From Epiperipatus broadwayi (taxonomy: Eukaryota; Onychophora; Udeonychophora; Euonychophora; Peripatidae), in the NCBI GenBank assembly GCA_028023455.1, contig JAQFVV010006469.1, positions 250,001-314,000 on the forward strand: a stretch of 64,000 nucleotides of DNA, read 5' to 3'. The notes below the pieces were generated by a model that saw nothing but the letters and a program-made list of their open reading frames with translations, was not told the origin of the DNA and did not search any database. Both the position numbers and the translations under genes were made by a program. Each line of letters begins with the position of its first letter. Position 1 is the first letter of the stretch. Below are positions 47,173 to 57,650 of this stretch, one piece after another.

Positions 47173-48719
47173 CTCAAAGAATAACTTTTTTTCTCAGTGA
47201 TGAAAATTTATTCAGCAAAAAGGGTACAAATATAGTTAAATAAAAAATTTACAAAGAATGGTAAAAATGAAATTCAGGAACAACATGGTGAAAGGGGAAT
47301 GATACATATGAAAAGGAAAAGGGATATGGAAAGGGTGTGTATTAACCATTAAAGACAAATGAATGTTACAATTAGGAATTATTTGTAAAGTCTAGAGTTT
47401 ATATATGAGTAGCATTTTAAGAGTACAATATTGAGAAATCCAATTTGCGATGGATAAGTTGAGAATAGGAAAACACTTGGAGATAACAACATTGGAAATA
47501 ATATATTTAAATAGGGTGAATCATTTGCAATTAAAATCATTAGGTCAAACTGTAGTTTACTTTGCAATAATACTTGGATAAAATTGTTTATAACAATAAT
47601 GCTAAAACTGCTATGAATAAAATTTTTCTTCTTCTTGTGAATGAGAGAATCAATGTTGACAACAATCCCCACAGCACCCTCATCCTAGCTCTCCACCTCA
47701 AAAGAACCAGGACTTAGGTCTCTGCCCCCCCTCCAATAACCAGACTCTCTCATTCAATCAGAAAAGTTGAGTGTAATGAACATTTTAATTAAAAGATACA
47801 ATTAAGAATTATTTGTAAAGTCTAGAATTCAAATAAGAATAGTGTTTTAGGAGTACAATATTGGGAAATCCAATTTGTGGTAGATAAGTTGAGAAATAGC
47901 AAAAAAAAAACTTGGAGATAACATAAAATATGGACTAAATCAATCTACAGTTCAGTTCTTCCAAATAGCCTCAAATATCTTCATAAGAGAGCAATGCCAA
48001 ATACTTTGAAAAAATTATGGAAAAACTATGGAGAACAAGAAAAAAAATCCAAGTTTCAAAATGTTTCTACTGAAAACCATTCTAATCCATCATGAAAATC
48101 ACATGAACAACAAAAAGCCAGCCCTATCAATAACAACATTGGAAGTAATAAAATCAAATGTGAATCACTTGCAATTAGAATCATGAGGCCAAACTACAAC
48201 TTATTTTGCAATAATACTTGGATAAAATCATTTATGATGATAACATTAAAGAATTGCCATAAATAACATTATTTTTTCTATCTTGTGAATGAGAAAAACC
48301 AACATTGGTAATGATCACCACAGCACCCTCATCCCAGCCATCTCCCTCAAAAGAACTAGGATTTAGGCCCCTGGGGATCCTCCCAACAACTGGACTCTAT
48401 CATTCATTCAGCAAAATTAAGTGAAATGAAAATTTTCATTAAAAGGTAAAATTTCTGTAGAAATCTTTTGTAATTTCAATGGCTGCCATATATTTACATA
48501 GCGTTTTTATAAAAGTTGAAATTATTATTACTTGTGATTACATTGTTGACATAACTTGTATATGAAAAGAGAGCTAAGAAACTCCCCTTTTTAATAGGGA
48601 TAGTTTTAGAGAAATTTAATTCCCTAAACTAGGAAAAAGGGAACGAAACAGGGAGCCAGAAACAGTGTTAACTGGAGTCATTGGCTCCCTCTAGTAGACT
48701 CTCAAAGAATAACTTTTTT
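47173..48719 (-). mobile_element. Retroposon-like insertion with poly(A) signal and flanking duplication
   Basis: The block 47192-48700 is bounded by two identical direct repeats, 'ctcaaagaataactttttt' (47173-47191 and 48701-48719). On the minus strand its end reads AATAAA (complement of 47207-47212), 15 nt later an A7 run (47186-47192), then the duplicated target. This is what poly(A)-primed LINE-type retroposition of an RNA produces. The interior is a tandem duplication (47368-47794 and 47795-48450) plus a unique 5' part with a stem 'gggagccaatgactcc' region near 48650-48690. No ORF longer than 97 codons and no recognised domain, so the source RNA is unknown. Confidence 0.6.
47368..48450. 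repeat. Tandem duplication, second unit with 212-bp extra segment
   Basis: Unit 1 (47368-47794, 427 bp) and unit 2 (47795-48450) align throughout: 'aattatttgtaaagtctaga', 'gagtacaatattg', 'gaaatccaatttg', 'gcaataatacttggataaaa', 'ccccacagcaccctcatcc' and 'aaaagaacca'. Unit 2 has 212 bp (47924-48135) missing from unit 1. That segment is bracketed by two ATAACA hexamers (47918-47923 and 48130-48135), and unit 1 retains one, so unit 1 lost it by a deletion between short direct repeats. Confidence 0.85.
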
Positions 48720-49328
48720 CCAAAACTTCATCTCATTTTCTTTTTTATCTTTAATCCTATGTTTGTTGTTCTAGTGATTTATCACTTATCTATTGTCCCC
48801 CTCCCCCAAATTGTCATTAATTAGTTCTTGTTTTTTTTATTATAGATTTTAACTTTAATTAAATTATTAAGCAATGTCATTAACATATATATATATATTT
48901 TATAATTTAACATATTACTTTTAATACATCCATAAGCAAAGTTTTACAATTTTTACGAATATCTTTTTATAAATATGTTTGTTATTATATAATCATGAAA
49001 TATAATATAAATTATATATTTAGATGAATATAATTATCAATCGAGAAACTCCCCCACCCACCTCTATTAATTTGCTTTCATTTTATTCAAAAATGCTTGG
49101 TTTGTGTTTCTAAGTTTGATAGAGGAGAATAGTAATATATGATTACACCAGAGCTAGCCAAACTCGTATCTTTACAATATATTATAATGATATGATTTTC
49201 AATTGTTTCCAATTTTTTTGAAAAAATATAAAATTTGAATCTTAAAAAAATATTTAATAATTCAACAAAATGATGGAAATCGTTCAACTTATAACTACAA
49301 ATATAAAGAAATATTCTATTTAAGTGGA
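48720..49328. other. No gene seen
   Basis: AT-rich sequence with pyrimidine runs ('cccctcccccaaattg' near 48797); no coding segment. Confidence 0.5.
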
Positions 49329-49410
49329 AAGGCTTCTATGCAAATTGGTTAGCTAATCTGCCTGTTGGGCTAACACATTAGGAGTTAAATTGATATTTTA
49401 AAAGGTAATT
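49329..49410 (+). repeat. tRNA-like SINE head (plus)
   Basis: 'ttggttagctaatctgcctg' (49345-49364) resembles an A-box and D-loop. 'cctgttgggctaacacatta' could form an anticodon-like arm, and 'aggagttaaattgata' sits at B-box distance. Degenerate; no closing acceptor stem. Confidence 0.5.
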
Positions 49411-51514
49411 GGAGATTTCTGAGCAAGCTTGGATTTTTTTGTCCATAGATGATCCTATTATCTATCTAATTAATGATTTGACAAATGAGTGCTGGATTTT
49501 TATCAGGAAGAAATGATTCTAAATCAATCCAGATTAGGAAGGTAAGTATACATGCACTTATTTTAATCAGAAACCGATTATAATATGAAGCAACCTTTGT
49601 TAAGAATATGCTAATATATGACATTTGCAGATTCTAATATTATGGTTTGTTTTTGCATTTCTTTATGTATCATTAAGTGTACGTGTTAAATGTTTATTAT
49701 TTCAAACTTTAAAACTTAAAATAGTTAATCTAATAACCACTACATATTTTATTACTCATTTGTTATTTTAAAGTAGCCAAAAACTTTATAAAGTAATAAT
49801 TAGCATGGCTGTCTTTCATTAAAAGACCTCAAAACATCAATGGATACTGAAATATTAAGTAACTTATGCATGTCCAGTCCAGTTATCCACTAAGTTTGGT
49901 TATTGAATAAGTATCTAGCGATTTCAAATCAGAATGCAAAATAAAAAAAGTCAAAACCAAATATTCTTATCCTTTCAATATTTCTTAGTTATGTAGAATC
50001 TGTATTTTTATAATTGTTATATAAAAAGAGAAAAAAAGAATATTTAATTTTTTTTTTGTTTAAAACTATTTTTATTGATTTTTTTATCCAAGTAATTGTA
50101 CATTACAGTATAAAAAATTTTATTCACCTTTTTTTTTATTTTTACATTTTCTTTTAATGAGATAAAACAAAGATCTATAATTTATCTTACTACTTCAAAC
50201 TTTTCTGCATCCGCCCCCCTCCCACTTCCGTTTACACATACATATTGATTAATTCTATATATTTTTAAATTTTTTCCTCACAAATGAGATGCGTATTTTA
50301 CCAGAAAAAATATTATAAAAATGGCATTAACAGTATAAAGCTGAGAGATAAAAATAGTGTAATAGTTCAATATCATTGGCTAATCATCTAACGGTCAATG
50401 TCAATCACACCTGTCATAAAAATAACTTATCTTACCACAAATATTACTGATGTACATCAATACTTACTCATTATAATTTTTTCCAAATTTTTTTTTTTAT
50501 ATATAAATTAACTTCTTTTTAATTAATGCCAAGAAAATTGTTTAAACATGAGATACTATCTAAGTGGCATCTATAAAAAAAGACCTTTCTGGGCACACTT
50601 AAGATTAATGCGATTGACATTAAAGAATTATCTCATAGTATGCTTTACAGATATTGATGAAGGATTTATATATTAGATAAGCATAGTTTTAATATAATAC
50701 AAATTAAATGGAAGTAAACTATACCTCCAAAAGCTATGAATTGAAGCAGGTAAATAAGTAGTTAATAAAATATTATTTAAATAATCCATTGCATAATGAA
50801 AGCCTTTTGCTCAACTCCCACCCCCTCCTCATAATTGATAGTAGAAGTATTAAAGGCTAAAACCATGCATTGTACCAATATTGAAATTGGCACATAACAA
50901 TTTGTTAAAAAAAATTATTAGAAATAAAAATCCTTTGTTAAAAGAGAACTAATAGGTAAAAGTTTAAAAGTTTCTTTATTAAATGTAAATGCAGTTTGTT
51001 TTTGTGAAAATAAGATTTAAAAATCAGAGAGTTCTTGAAATAAAACTTACAATTGATTAATTAAAAGAGGGGAGGGGGAGTTTTCCTATAGAAAAAACTA
51101 AGAGTTCATAAAAGTTAAATAGTGTTATTATTATAAATTAAAAGTTAAAATATAAATATCTTTTCATTCCAGTTTATTAGAATAAATGCATATATATGTG
51201 CGATGATAAATAAAAATAAATGTTAGCTTGTTAATAAGATATATAATAAATGCGTGTTAAAATCATATTGAAAAACACATGAAAATAAATATTGAAATGA
51301 AATGTATTTAAAAACACAGCAGTGAGCTACTAATTAAAGATATAAAAACAACATGTTTGTAATGCTACTACTAATTAAACAATCTTCAAAAACACATTGT
51401 CATAGGATTAGTTACTAAAGGAATTTCAACAACACCTATTGCCAGAGAATATTAAAACAAAAACACTTCGCATACATAAATAGCTAGATTTTTATCAGAC
51501 GTAGAGTTTTCAGC
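49411..51514. other. No gene seen
   Basis: Very AT-rich sequence with short C-rich tracts ('cccccctcccac' near 50213, 'cccaccccctcctc' near 50818, and their purine-rich counterpart 'gaggggagggggag' near 51067). No coding or repeat structure recognised. Confidence 0.5.
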
Positions 51515-51853
51515 CTAGTTTCAGTTTTCTCTAGTGTCAGTCTTGTTTCAGTTCAGATAACAGTGCAATTTATATTACGTATCCAGAAACAGAAATGCAG
51601 TGCTGAGCAGCTTTTGGGAATATATGCTCTTATTTCAGCCCTTAGTCCAACAAGATCAGCAAGACCTGCCCGTGAAATAATGTCTACTTAACAGCTCAGA
51701 AATCCTCCATCAATATTCAACTGTCTCCAGAAATAATAATCATGAAGAATAATAAAACTCCTCAAGAAAACGTCCCAGTCAGCTGGAAATATTCTCACCT
51801 AAAGCAGCAATTAAAGAAAATGAAGTTCTACGTCCATGTTCCAAAAATCCTAG
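51515..51853 (+). other. Possible 5' exon with splice donor
   Basis: A less AT-rich block ending at 'aatcctag|gtaaaac' (exon end 51853), a good donor. An ATG at 51742 opens a frame to the donor, encoding about 37 residues ('NKTPQENVPVSWKYSHLKQQ' then 'LKKMKFYVHVPKIL'). It is preceded by stops and by several TCAGT initiator-like motifs near 51520-51560. The composition and donor resemble the patch at 28242-28716. No family recognised, and no downstream exon was identified, so it may be a non-coding RNA exon or an old repeat. Confidence 0.25.
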
Positions 51854-52224
51854 GTAAAACATTTTTGTATTCTCATTTATATATAGTAGCCACCACTGTA
51901 ATTCGTAAATCCTACAGAGACAAGTAATTCGAACTCTATAAGCATGCATAAAATGAACTATTGATGTGTGTATTTGTGAATTTTAGATAATTTATCAATG
52001 TCAACTATTATTTTGGTTTCTCATAAGACATATTATAGTGTGTTAAATTAAAATGTGCGTGTATTATATTAGATTTAGAAAATGTTTAAAATTAGTAAAT
52101 GTTAATTAAAATAAATGGTCTTTAAACTTAAACTTTATTTGTCGGTCAATTTTTTTTATCAATTTTTTTTTATCAATCTCTTTTTACCAATCTCTTTTTA
52201 CCAATTCTTTTTTCTATATTTTAT

Positions 52225-52445
52225 TATTGATTAAAATTAGACTGGGCTAGTTTTGGGATTGTTTCGAGCGCTGGATTATGAGCCTACTGTCTGGATACGT
52301 TAGTCTTTGACTAGCTGGCGCCCCAGGGTTTACTCCAAAACAAATAAAGTGTTTGGATAGTAGGGGTTTGAATCTAGTAGCCAAGGTGGGCCATTGTTGA
52401 TAGTTAAAGCTATCAATAATATCTCCCATTTTGCTCGAACGTGCC
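52225..52445 (+). repeat. Dispersed repeat family 5, copy b
   Basis: The better-preserved copy (see 28981-29285). It contains 'gactagctggcgccccaggg' (A-box-like), 'ccaaaacaaataaagtgttt' and 'ggggtttgaatctagtagcc' (B-box-like, 52362-52381), then the hairpin 'ttgatagttaaagctatcaa' (about 52396-52415) and 'ctcgaacgtgccggttcg'. The Pol III-like boxes suggest a SINE of about 220-300 bp with a terminal stem-loop. Confidence 0.72.
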
Positions 52446-52707
52446 GGTTCGTTCACGTAACATTTATAATTAAATAAGATTATAAATTTATTATGAAGAA
52501 CTATGAAACCAGCCAAAACATATATTCGTGTAAGTAAGTTCCTTCTGTGGATAGATCTGGAACAGCATATAATATATAAATGTTACCTTGTAACACATGA
52601 AAAAAATTACAAGTAATCCTTGCCCTGAAAAAGTATGTCCATTCTTGTTTTATACTTTTGAGACTTCTGTTCTTATCTATGACATTTTGATATAGAATGT
52701 TGTTTTT

Positions 52708-52962
<255 letters not shown>

Positions 52963-53011
52963 GTAACATTATTATTAAAAAAAGATAATACTATGAAATG
53001 TGTGGAAAAAT

Positions 53012-53102
53012 TCTATGATGGTCAAGAGGTCAGTGACAGCTGCTTTACAAGCACTTATCCCGGGTTGCAGGTTCACTTCCTGTCTGATGCTATGACACAT
53101 GA
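53012..53102 (+). repeat. tRNA-derived SINE, copy b
   Basis: Same element as 33236-33325: 'ggtcaagaggtcagtgacag', 'ctgctttacaagca', 'cccgggttgcaggttcactt' (B box ggttcacttcc at 53070-53080), ending 'gatgctatgacacatga'. It lies 50 bp after the AAT array. Confidence 0.8.
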
Positions 53103-53184
53103 GAAAAGTATATAGCAATAAAAAATAAAAGAAAGTAATTTCTACAATTATAACATGAACTTAACTTTCAATAATTTGAAATGG

Positions 53185-53535
53185 AGATGTGAGACATACA
53201 ATTAAATTTGTGAAGAATTAAAATAATTCAGAAAGTGATGGAATTATTACTAATATCTTAAAAACAGCAGATTAAGAAATAGAAAAATTGTTGAAAAAAC
53301 TCTATGCTAAATATCTAAATGATAAAGATGTGCCATATAATTGGGAGAATTTGATAATAACATTGTTACTCAAGTGATAAAGAAGATATTACAAATTTCA
53401 GATCTGTTAAAAATGTTACCAGTCAATTTAAAATGACATAATGATGATGGTAAATATCAAGATTACAAAGAAGTATAATATTTAGGATATAAGATATAAT
53501 ATTAAATGAAATTATTAGATTAAAGAATGATAGTA
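53185..53535 (+). pseudogene. Ancient RTE reverse-transcriptase fragment
   Basis: The plus strand reads, with stops, 'SDGIITNILKTAD', 'EIEKLLKKLYAKYLNDKDVP', 'YNWENLIITLLLK', 'KEDITNF'. This aligns with the RT start of 18985-22249 (there '[20 protein letters not shown]', '[15 protein letters not shown]', 'KEDIRNYRP'). About 120 bp further, 'YLGYKI' and 'NEIIRLK' correspond to the thumb block 'KYLGQIINTDGNIMDEINHRI', with the RT core in between deleted. Opposite orientation to the other three copies. Old and dead. Confidence 0.8.
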
Positions 53536-54616
53536 AAGGAAAATATATAAGCAATGTTATATATTAAAGTAATTTTATATCCAAAAATATATAAGAAATG
53601 TTATATTTTACATAAAAGAGAACTATAGATCCTGAGATCTCCAAGAGATCAGCCAGTTAACTGCTTAGAGCAACTAAAAGTATAATTAACCATACATCAA
53701 ACAGTATTATCAATATAAAAGTAAAAATCAGTATAAGTAATACTCAAAAGAAATAATCATCCATCATCATGAACTAGTGAGCCTTTGCCAGAATTGGGAA
53801 ATTATTTAACCATTAATTTGGATGCACTATCTTAAGTGCTCCCCATCAGAATACATAATAATCAAATAATAATGCTGGAATATTAATACATGCTGATCAT
53901 CATCATTGCTCTGGTAACTTAGTACCATTAATGTGCTGACCAACTATAAAATTAATTTCTAATAGACTAAACTAAATAAAATGTAATTCATGGGCTTTAA
54001 AGAATGTAATCTTAAATTCCAACCAGGATAATGATGATTTATCATTACTGGATGCCCAAAAGCATTAAAATATATCCTCATTCATATAATCAAACCATTA
54101 TACATGAATCTAGCTAAAAACACAAGCTCATGTACTGTTATGGTGACCAAGAGATGATGCAATACATAATATGATCTAAAAACCATTTAAAAGTAAGTCA
54201 TTGGAATAATTTTAAGAATTAAGTATACATTTATTAATAATAATAATAAAAAATTGAAATAAAGTCTCTAGACTATAGCTATACATATAAATTAAGTCTT
54301 TTGATTTTGATTAATATACAAATTAAAAAAAAAATTACATTATAGTTTACATATACGTTCATATAGGTTTATTTAAAACACAATCAGCACATAAACATGT
54401 GACTGAACATATTTGAATTGACATTTAATAATAAAAAAATTATTAAATTTTACATGTGTCTATTTGACACTCATTGATATATGCACAGACATATGCAGTA
54501 CAATTGATTTATATTTCAATCATCATATAAATATAACAAATGATTAAAATTTTTGAGTTATATTTTGAATAATACAAATACTTAATGCTAGGTTTACTTA
54601 AATAGCATATATATAT
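53536..54616. other. No gene seen
   Basis: AT-rich sequence. The part at 54430-54580 shows a diverged match to 55425-55540 on the far side of the hammerhead dimer ('cattgatatatgcacaga' against 'cattgatatatatatata', 'atgcagtaca' against 'gtgcagtaca', 'atgattaaaattttt' against 'atgattaaacttttc'). Confidence 0.5.
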
Positions 54617-54835
54617 TTATCTTTTAGATAAATGCTTTGCTTGAGTTGGTTTTTTAGATCTAATGTCCCAACTCCTCACTGAAGAGACCCATAGGTCGAA
54701 ACCGGTCTGGGGATGGGGACAATCCAAGATAAAAATGATTTGAATGCCTTCTCTTGTAGTAGCATTTATCATAAATATAAAAAAAAAGCTTGTTTAGAGT
54801 TATTAGCACACTCTTAATTTTACATATTTGTAAGT
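54617..54835 (+). mobile_element. Hammerhead-bearing direct repeat, copy 1
   Basis: A segment of about 215 bp nearly identical to 55041-55258, exactly 424 bp upstream of it. It starts 'ttatcttttagataaatgct', carries the hammerhead at 54665-54720, continues with 'aatccaagataaaaatgatt' and an A-rich stretch before 'gcttgtttagagttattagc', and ends near 'cttaattttacatat'. The direct repeats flank a 205-bp unique segment. The arrangement resembles the pseudo-LTRs of Penelope-like elements or a retrozyme dimer. Confidence 0.8.
54665..54720 (+). ncRNA. Type I hammerhead ribozyme, copy 1
   Basis: Self-cleaving RNA motif with every core position present. Stem I: outer helix 'gtccc' (54665-54669) with 'gggac' (54716-54720); internal loop 'aac'/'tg'; inner helix 'tcctca' (54673-54678) with 'tgggga' (54708-54713). 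Core CUGANGA is 'ctgaaga' (54679-54685). Stem II is 'gacc'-'cata'-'ggtc' (54686-54697), then GAA (54698-54700). Stem III is very short, 'acc'/'ggt' (54701-54706), followed by C at 54707, so the predicted cut is after 54707. 'accggt' is palindromic, so stem III may form between two ribozymes. Both strands open at stem I, which is type I, as in Penelope-like elements and animal satellites. Confidence 0.85.
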
Positions 54836-55040
54836 GCAAGCTATATATAAGTCATGTGACATCTGACTTGTTATTATTACTATTATTATTTTGCTGTTGT
54901 GGCTTTAGCTAAATTAAAGAGCTTAGCCTACTAATATATGGAGCATCTGAATTAAGTTCAGGCCCATATGATTTTTTCAGTTGGAGAGCTGACTTTAAAG
55001 ACATGTAGATGTCTAAAAGTTTCAGATCTTCTTCTAACAA

Positions 55041-55241
55041 TTATCTTTTAGATAAATGCTTTGCTTGAGTTGGTTTTTTAGATCTAATGTCCCAACTCCT
55101 CACTGAAGAGACCCATAGGTCGAAACCGGTCTGGGGATGGGGACAATCCAAGATAAAAATGATTTGAATGCCTTCTCTTGTAGTAGCATTTATCATAAAT
55201 AAAAAAAAAAAAAAAGCTTGTTTAGAGTTATTAGCACACTC

Positions 55242-55258
<17 letters not shown>
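55041..55258 (+). mobile_element. Hammerhead-bearing direct repeat, copy 2
   Basis: Second copy. It differs from copy 1 mainly in the length of the A-run (A15-type here, interrupted A-run at 54778-54787 in copy 1) and at its right edge, which dissolves into a (TA)n block. The intervening segment 54836-55040 has a few less AT-rich stretches ('agcttagcctactaatatat', 'tcagttggagagctgac') but no reverse transcriptase sequence. Confidence 0.8.
55089..55144 (+). ncRNA. Type I hammerhead ribozyme, copy 2
   Basis: Identical to 54665-54720 at every base of the motif: core 'ctgaaga' at 55103-55109, stem II 55110-55121, GAA at 55122-55124, predicted cut after C 55131. Two cuts in one transcript would release an RNA of 424 nt (54708-55131). 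Perfect conservation of both copies, in a region where neighbouring repeats are diverged, indicates a recent duplication or constraint. Confidence 0.85.
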
Positions 55259-55274
<16 letters not shown>

Positions 55275-55293
55275 AATATTATATATATTCCAT

Positions 55294-55333
<40 letters not shown>

Positions 55334-55360
55334 GCATATCAATGGAATATATTAATTTAT
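55240..55360. repeat. (TA)n block with flanking palindrome
   Basis: 'tatattccattgatatat' on the left and 'atatcaatggaatata' on the right are reverse complements around a (TA)n run. Cruciform-prone; not a gene. Confidence 0.85.
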
Positions 55361-56883
55361 TTACATAACATATGTGAAATTATCAAAATAATAGAATTAC
55401 ATTAACTTTTACCTAAATGTGTTTATCTATCATGCATTGATATATATATATACACAGAGTGCAGTACATTTGATGACTATTGCAATTGTCATAAATAATA
55501 AATACATGATTAAACTTTTCAGTTGTATAAAAAATACTATAAATGATTACGAGTTTACACATATGTGTGTGCATGTTGAATTTCAGGTACACACTGAGAT
55601 CTGTATCACATATTTTAATTTGTCACAACAATAATATTATATTTTTTTTTCTCCATTAGTCTAAAATATTTTTTTTCTTTTTAAAATAGGAAGGTCAATA
55701 AATTACTGTTGACTCTTAATTTTTAATCCAAACACATATATTTGTGTTTGATTTAGTTTTAGAATGTCTCTTTTTATTTTTTTTAATAAACAAAAATTAA
55801 AATCATTTTATATATCTCTAACTGTTAAAATATCATTTCAAAAATAAATTATTTAAAACAATTCATGTTATATATATATGTGATGTGAGGCATTTGTCTG
55901 TGGTTCCTTGCATGTATACATAGCAGCATATGTCTACCAATTCTTTGGCAAGCTGATGGGTAAATATCATTGTCATAAGGACAGGCATAGTCCAGGAAAT
56001 TGTTTGCATCAGAAAGGCATAATCAGGTATGTTGGCATTCAGTCAGTTTCCTACTGTCTAGGATTTGATGAGCTTTAGAGCAGCAAACTGTTTTGTCCAC
56101 ATTTAAGGGTTTAGCAACAGAGAAGTGGGCCTTCTTTCTATGTTCCAAACTCCAATATATTGAATCAGCAGCAGCTTCCTCCTTCTGTCTTGACTTCCAC
56201 TACATCTTCATGGAAGTTATCTGTATAGCTCCGGAAACCATCTCTGCTAACAAATTCTTTCTGGCCAGATATTTACTTCCAACTACAGCAAACTATTAGC
56301 CAGCTGCTTCTCAAAAATTAAAAACCAGACTTTTGCAGTTGGCCAATTTGGCCTACTGCTTTTCAAAAATATTAAAGCCAAACTGAACTGATATTTTTAT
56401 TAGCCCTTTTTATAAGAATCATCTGAGGTGATAAAATGCCTTAATTGAAAACAGTTTTTTCTGTTACCAATTAATTAATTAACACTTTCAAAATAGATAA
56501 TAGCCATTTTTACAATAATCAGAAAACATGCTTATTTTTAAATTTCAAAATCAGAATTCAATTTTAAAATATTTATTAGACATTTTTAAATGTTTAATTT
56601 ATAACAAAATTTTATTTTAAATTCAGAATTATTTAACTCTTTAATAGTTGTTATTTTTATTCCAGGCAATATAAAAAATATCTACAAAAATTTGTCTGTG
56701 CTTATTTCTACTTTTCTTTTCAACTTTATATATATATATATTTGTGCACATGCACTATATTATTGTGTGCCATATAACAGATCTGTTATAGTATATATGT
56801 ATTAAACAATTGATTTTCACAGGTTTTCAGATGCAAACAATAAAAATTTAATGAAAATTTATTCTCAGTGTATTTTTTTGGGA
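55361..56883. other. No supported gene
   Basis: AT-rich sequence except 55885-56345, which is noticeably less AT-rich. That block has an open frame of 68 codons (56093-56299, 'KLQYIESAAASSFCLDFHYI', 'ISANKFFLARYLLP') and neighbouring open pieces on the minus strand. I do not recognise either strand. It looks like a decayed transposon or gene fragment. Confidence 0.4.
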
Positions 56884-56920
56884 AATAATTTTACATCGTA
56901 GATGTAAAATTATTTACATT
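56884..56920. repeat. Perfect small palindrome
   Basis: 'aaataattttacatc', then 'gta', then 'gatgtaaaattattt': a hairpin of about 15 bp with a 3-nt loop, without mismatches. No T-run follows, and no gene precedes it, so it is not called a terminator. Confidence 0.8.
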
Positions 56921-57107
56921 GGGTAAAGTATAATTGTCCAAAATATTTTACATCAAAAGCAAATCTAAAATATTGTGTAAGACAAAGACACTTTACTAAA
57001 TGATGTAATTTCAGTTTGCAATGACAATTATCATTGGTATTTTAATTTATTACATCATAGTTTTAATTATAAATTTATTTAAATGCACATTGATTACATA
57101 AGTAATA

Positions 57108-57318
57108 TTTACTAAGGCTTTAACCTCAAGCATATGCATGTAAAAATGCTATATTAGGGACCTCTACAGGTCTTAACCACAAGTTTATGCCTTGGAAGAA
57201 AAGAGGGAATCCTGGGTTCCCTCTTTTCTTCCAAGGTGTAAGCTTGTGGTTAAGACCTGTAGAGGTCCCTGATATCGCCATTTTACATGCATATGCTTGA
57301 GGTTAAAGCCTTAGTAAA
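57108..57318. mobile_element. Hairpin MITE, family 4, second member
   Basis: A 211-bp hairpin with arms of about 100 bp around a short loop near 57210-57216 ('agggaa'/'ttccct' inner stem). Landmarks: ends 'tttactaaggctttaacctc' and its complement, core 'ttagggacctctacaggtct', inner stem 'tcttttcttccaagg'. It aligns with 26166-26360 through 'ctaaggct' and above all the core 'agggacctctRYaggtctt'. The arms differ from each other at only a few positions. Confidence 0.85.
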
Positions 57319-57525
57319 TACATCATAGTTTGAAAATTATATATAAAAATAGTTAGAGAATTCTCATTAAATTTCCACCATATATATATAATTCAAATTT
57401 GCACATGTTTGTTCATTTGAAAAACAAAGTGGTTTCTTTCTTTTGGTGAAGTTCACCATAATCATAGCTTTCTTGAATTACAAATATAAACAAAGGGAAA
57501 AATCAATATTACATATATAATATAT

Positions 57526-57650
57526 ATCACTCTCCCAAACATTATATAATTTCAGCTAAGCCCCCCTCCCCCATGAATAAATGTATAAAAGTCTGAATCT
57601 CAAGCAAATAAGAGATGCAGTTGAAATTACTTAACATTTGGGAGAGTGAT
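57526..57650. mobile_element. Short MITE with about 32-bp terminal inverted repeats
   Basis: The left end 'atcactctcccaaacattat' (57526) and the right end (reverse complement from 57650 'atcactctcccaaatgttaa') are inverted repeats extending to about 32 bp ('aatttcagct' against 'aatttcaact'). The 60-bp interior holds a C-rich tract ('gcccccctccccc'). Non-autonomous; superfamily unknown. Confidence 0.75.

Noticed and set aside
47173-48719. LTR retrotransposon
   Set aside because: The flanking repeats are only 13-19 bp and lie next to a poly(A) signal. No LTR, primer-binding site or gag/pol sequence is visible.
56884-56920. Transcription terminator
   Set aside because: A perfect hairpin, but no gene upstream and no T-run; intrinsic terminators are not expected in an animal genome.
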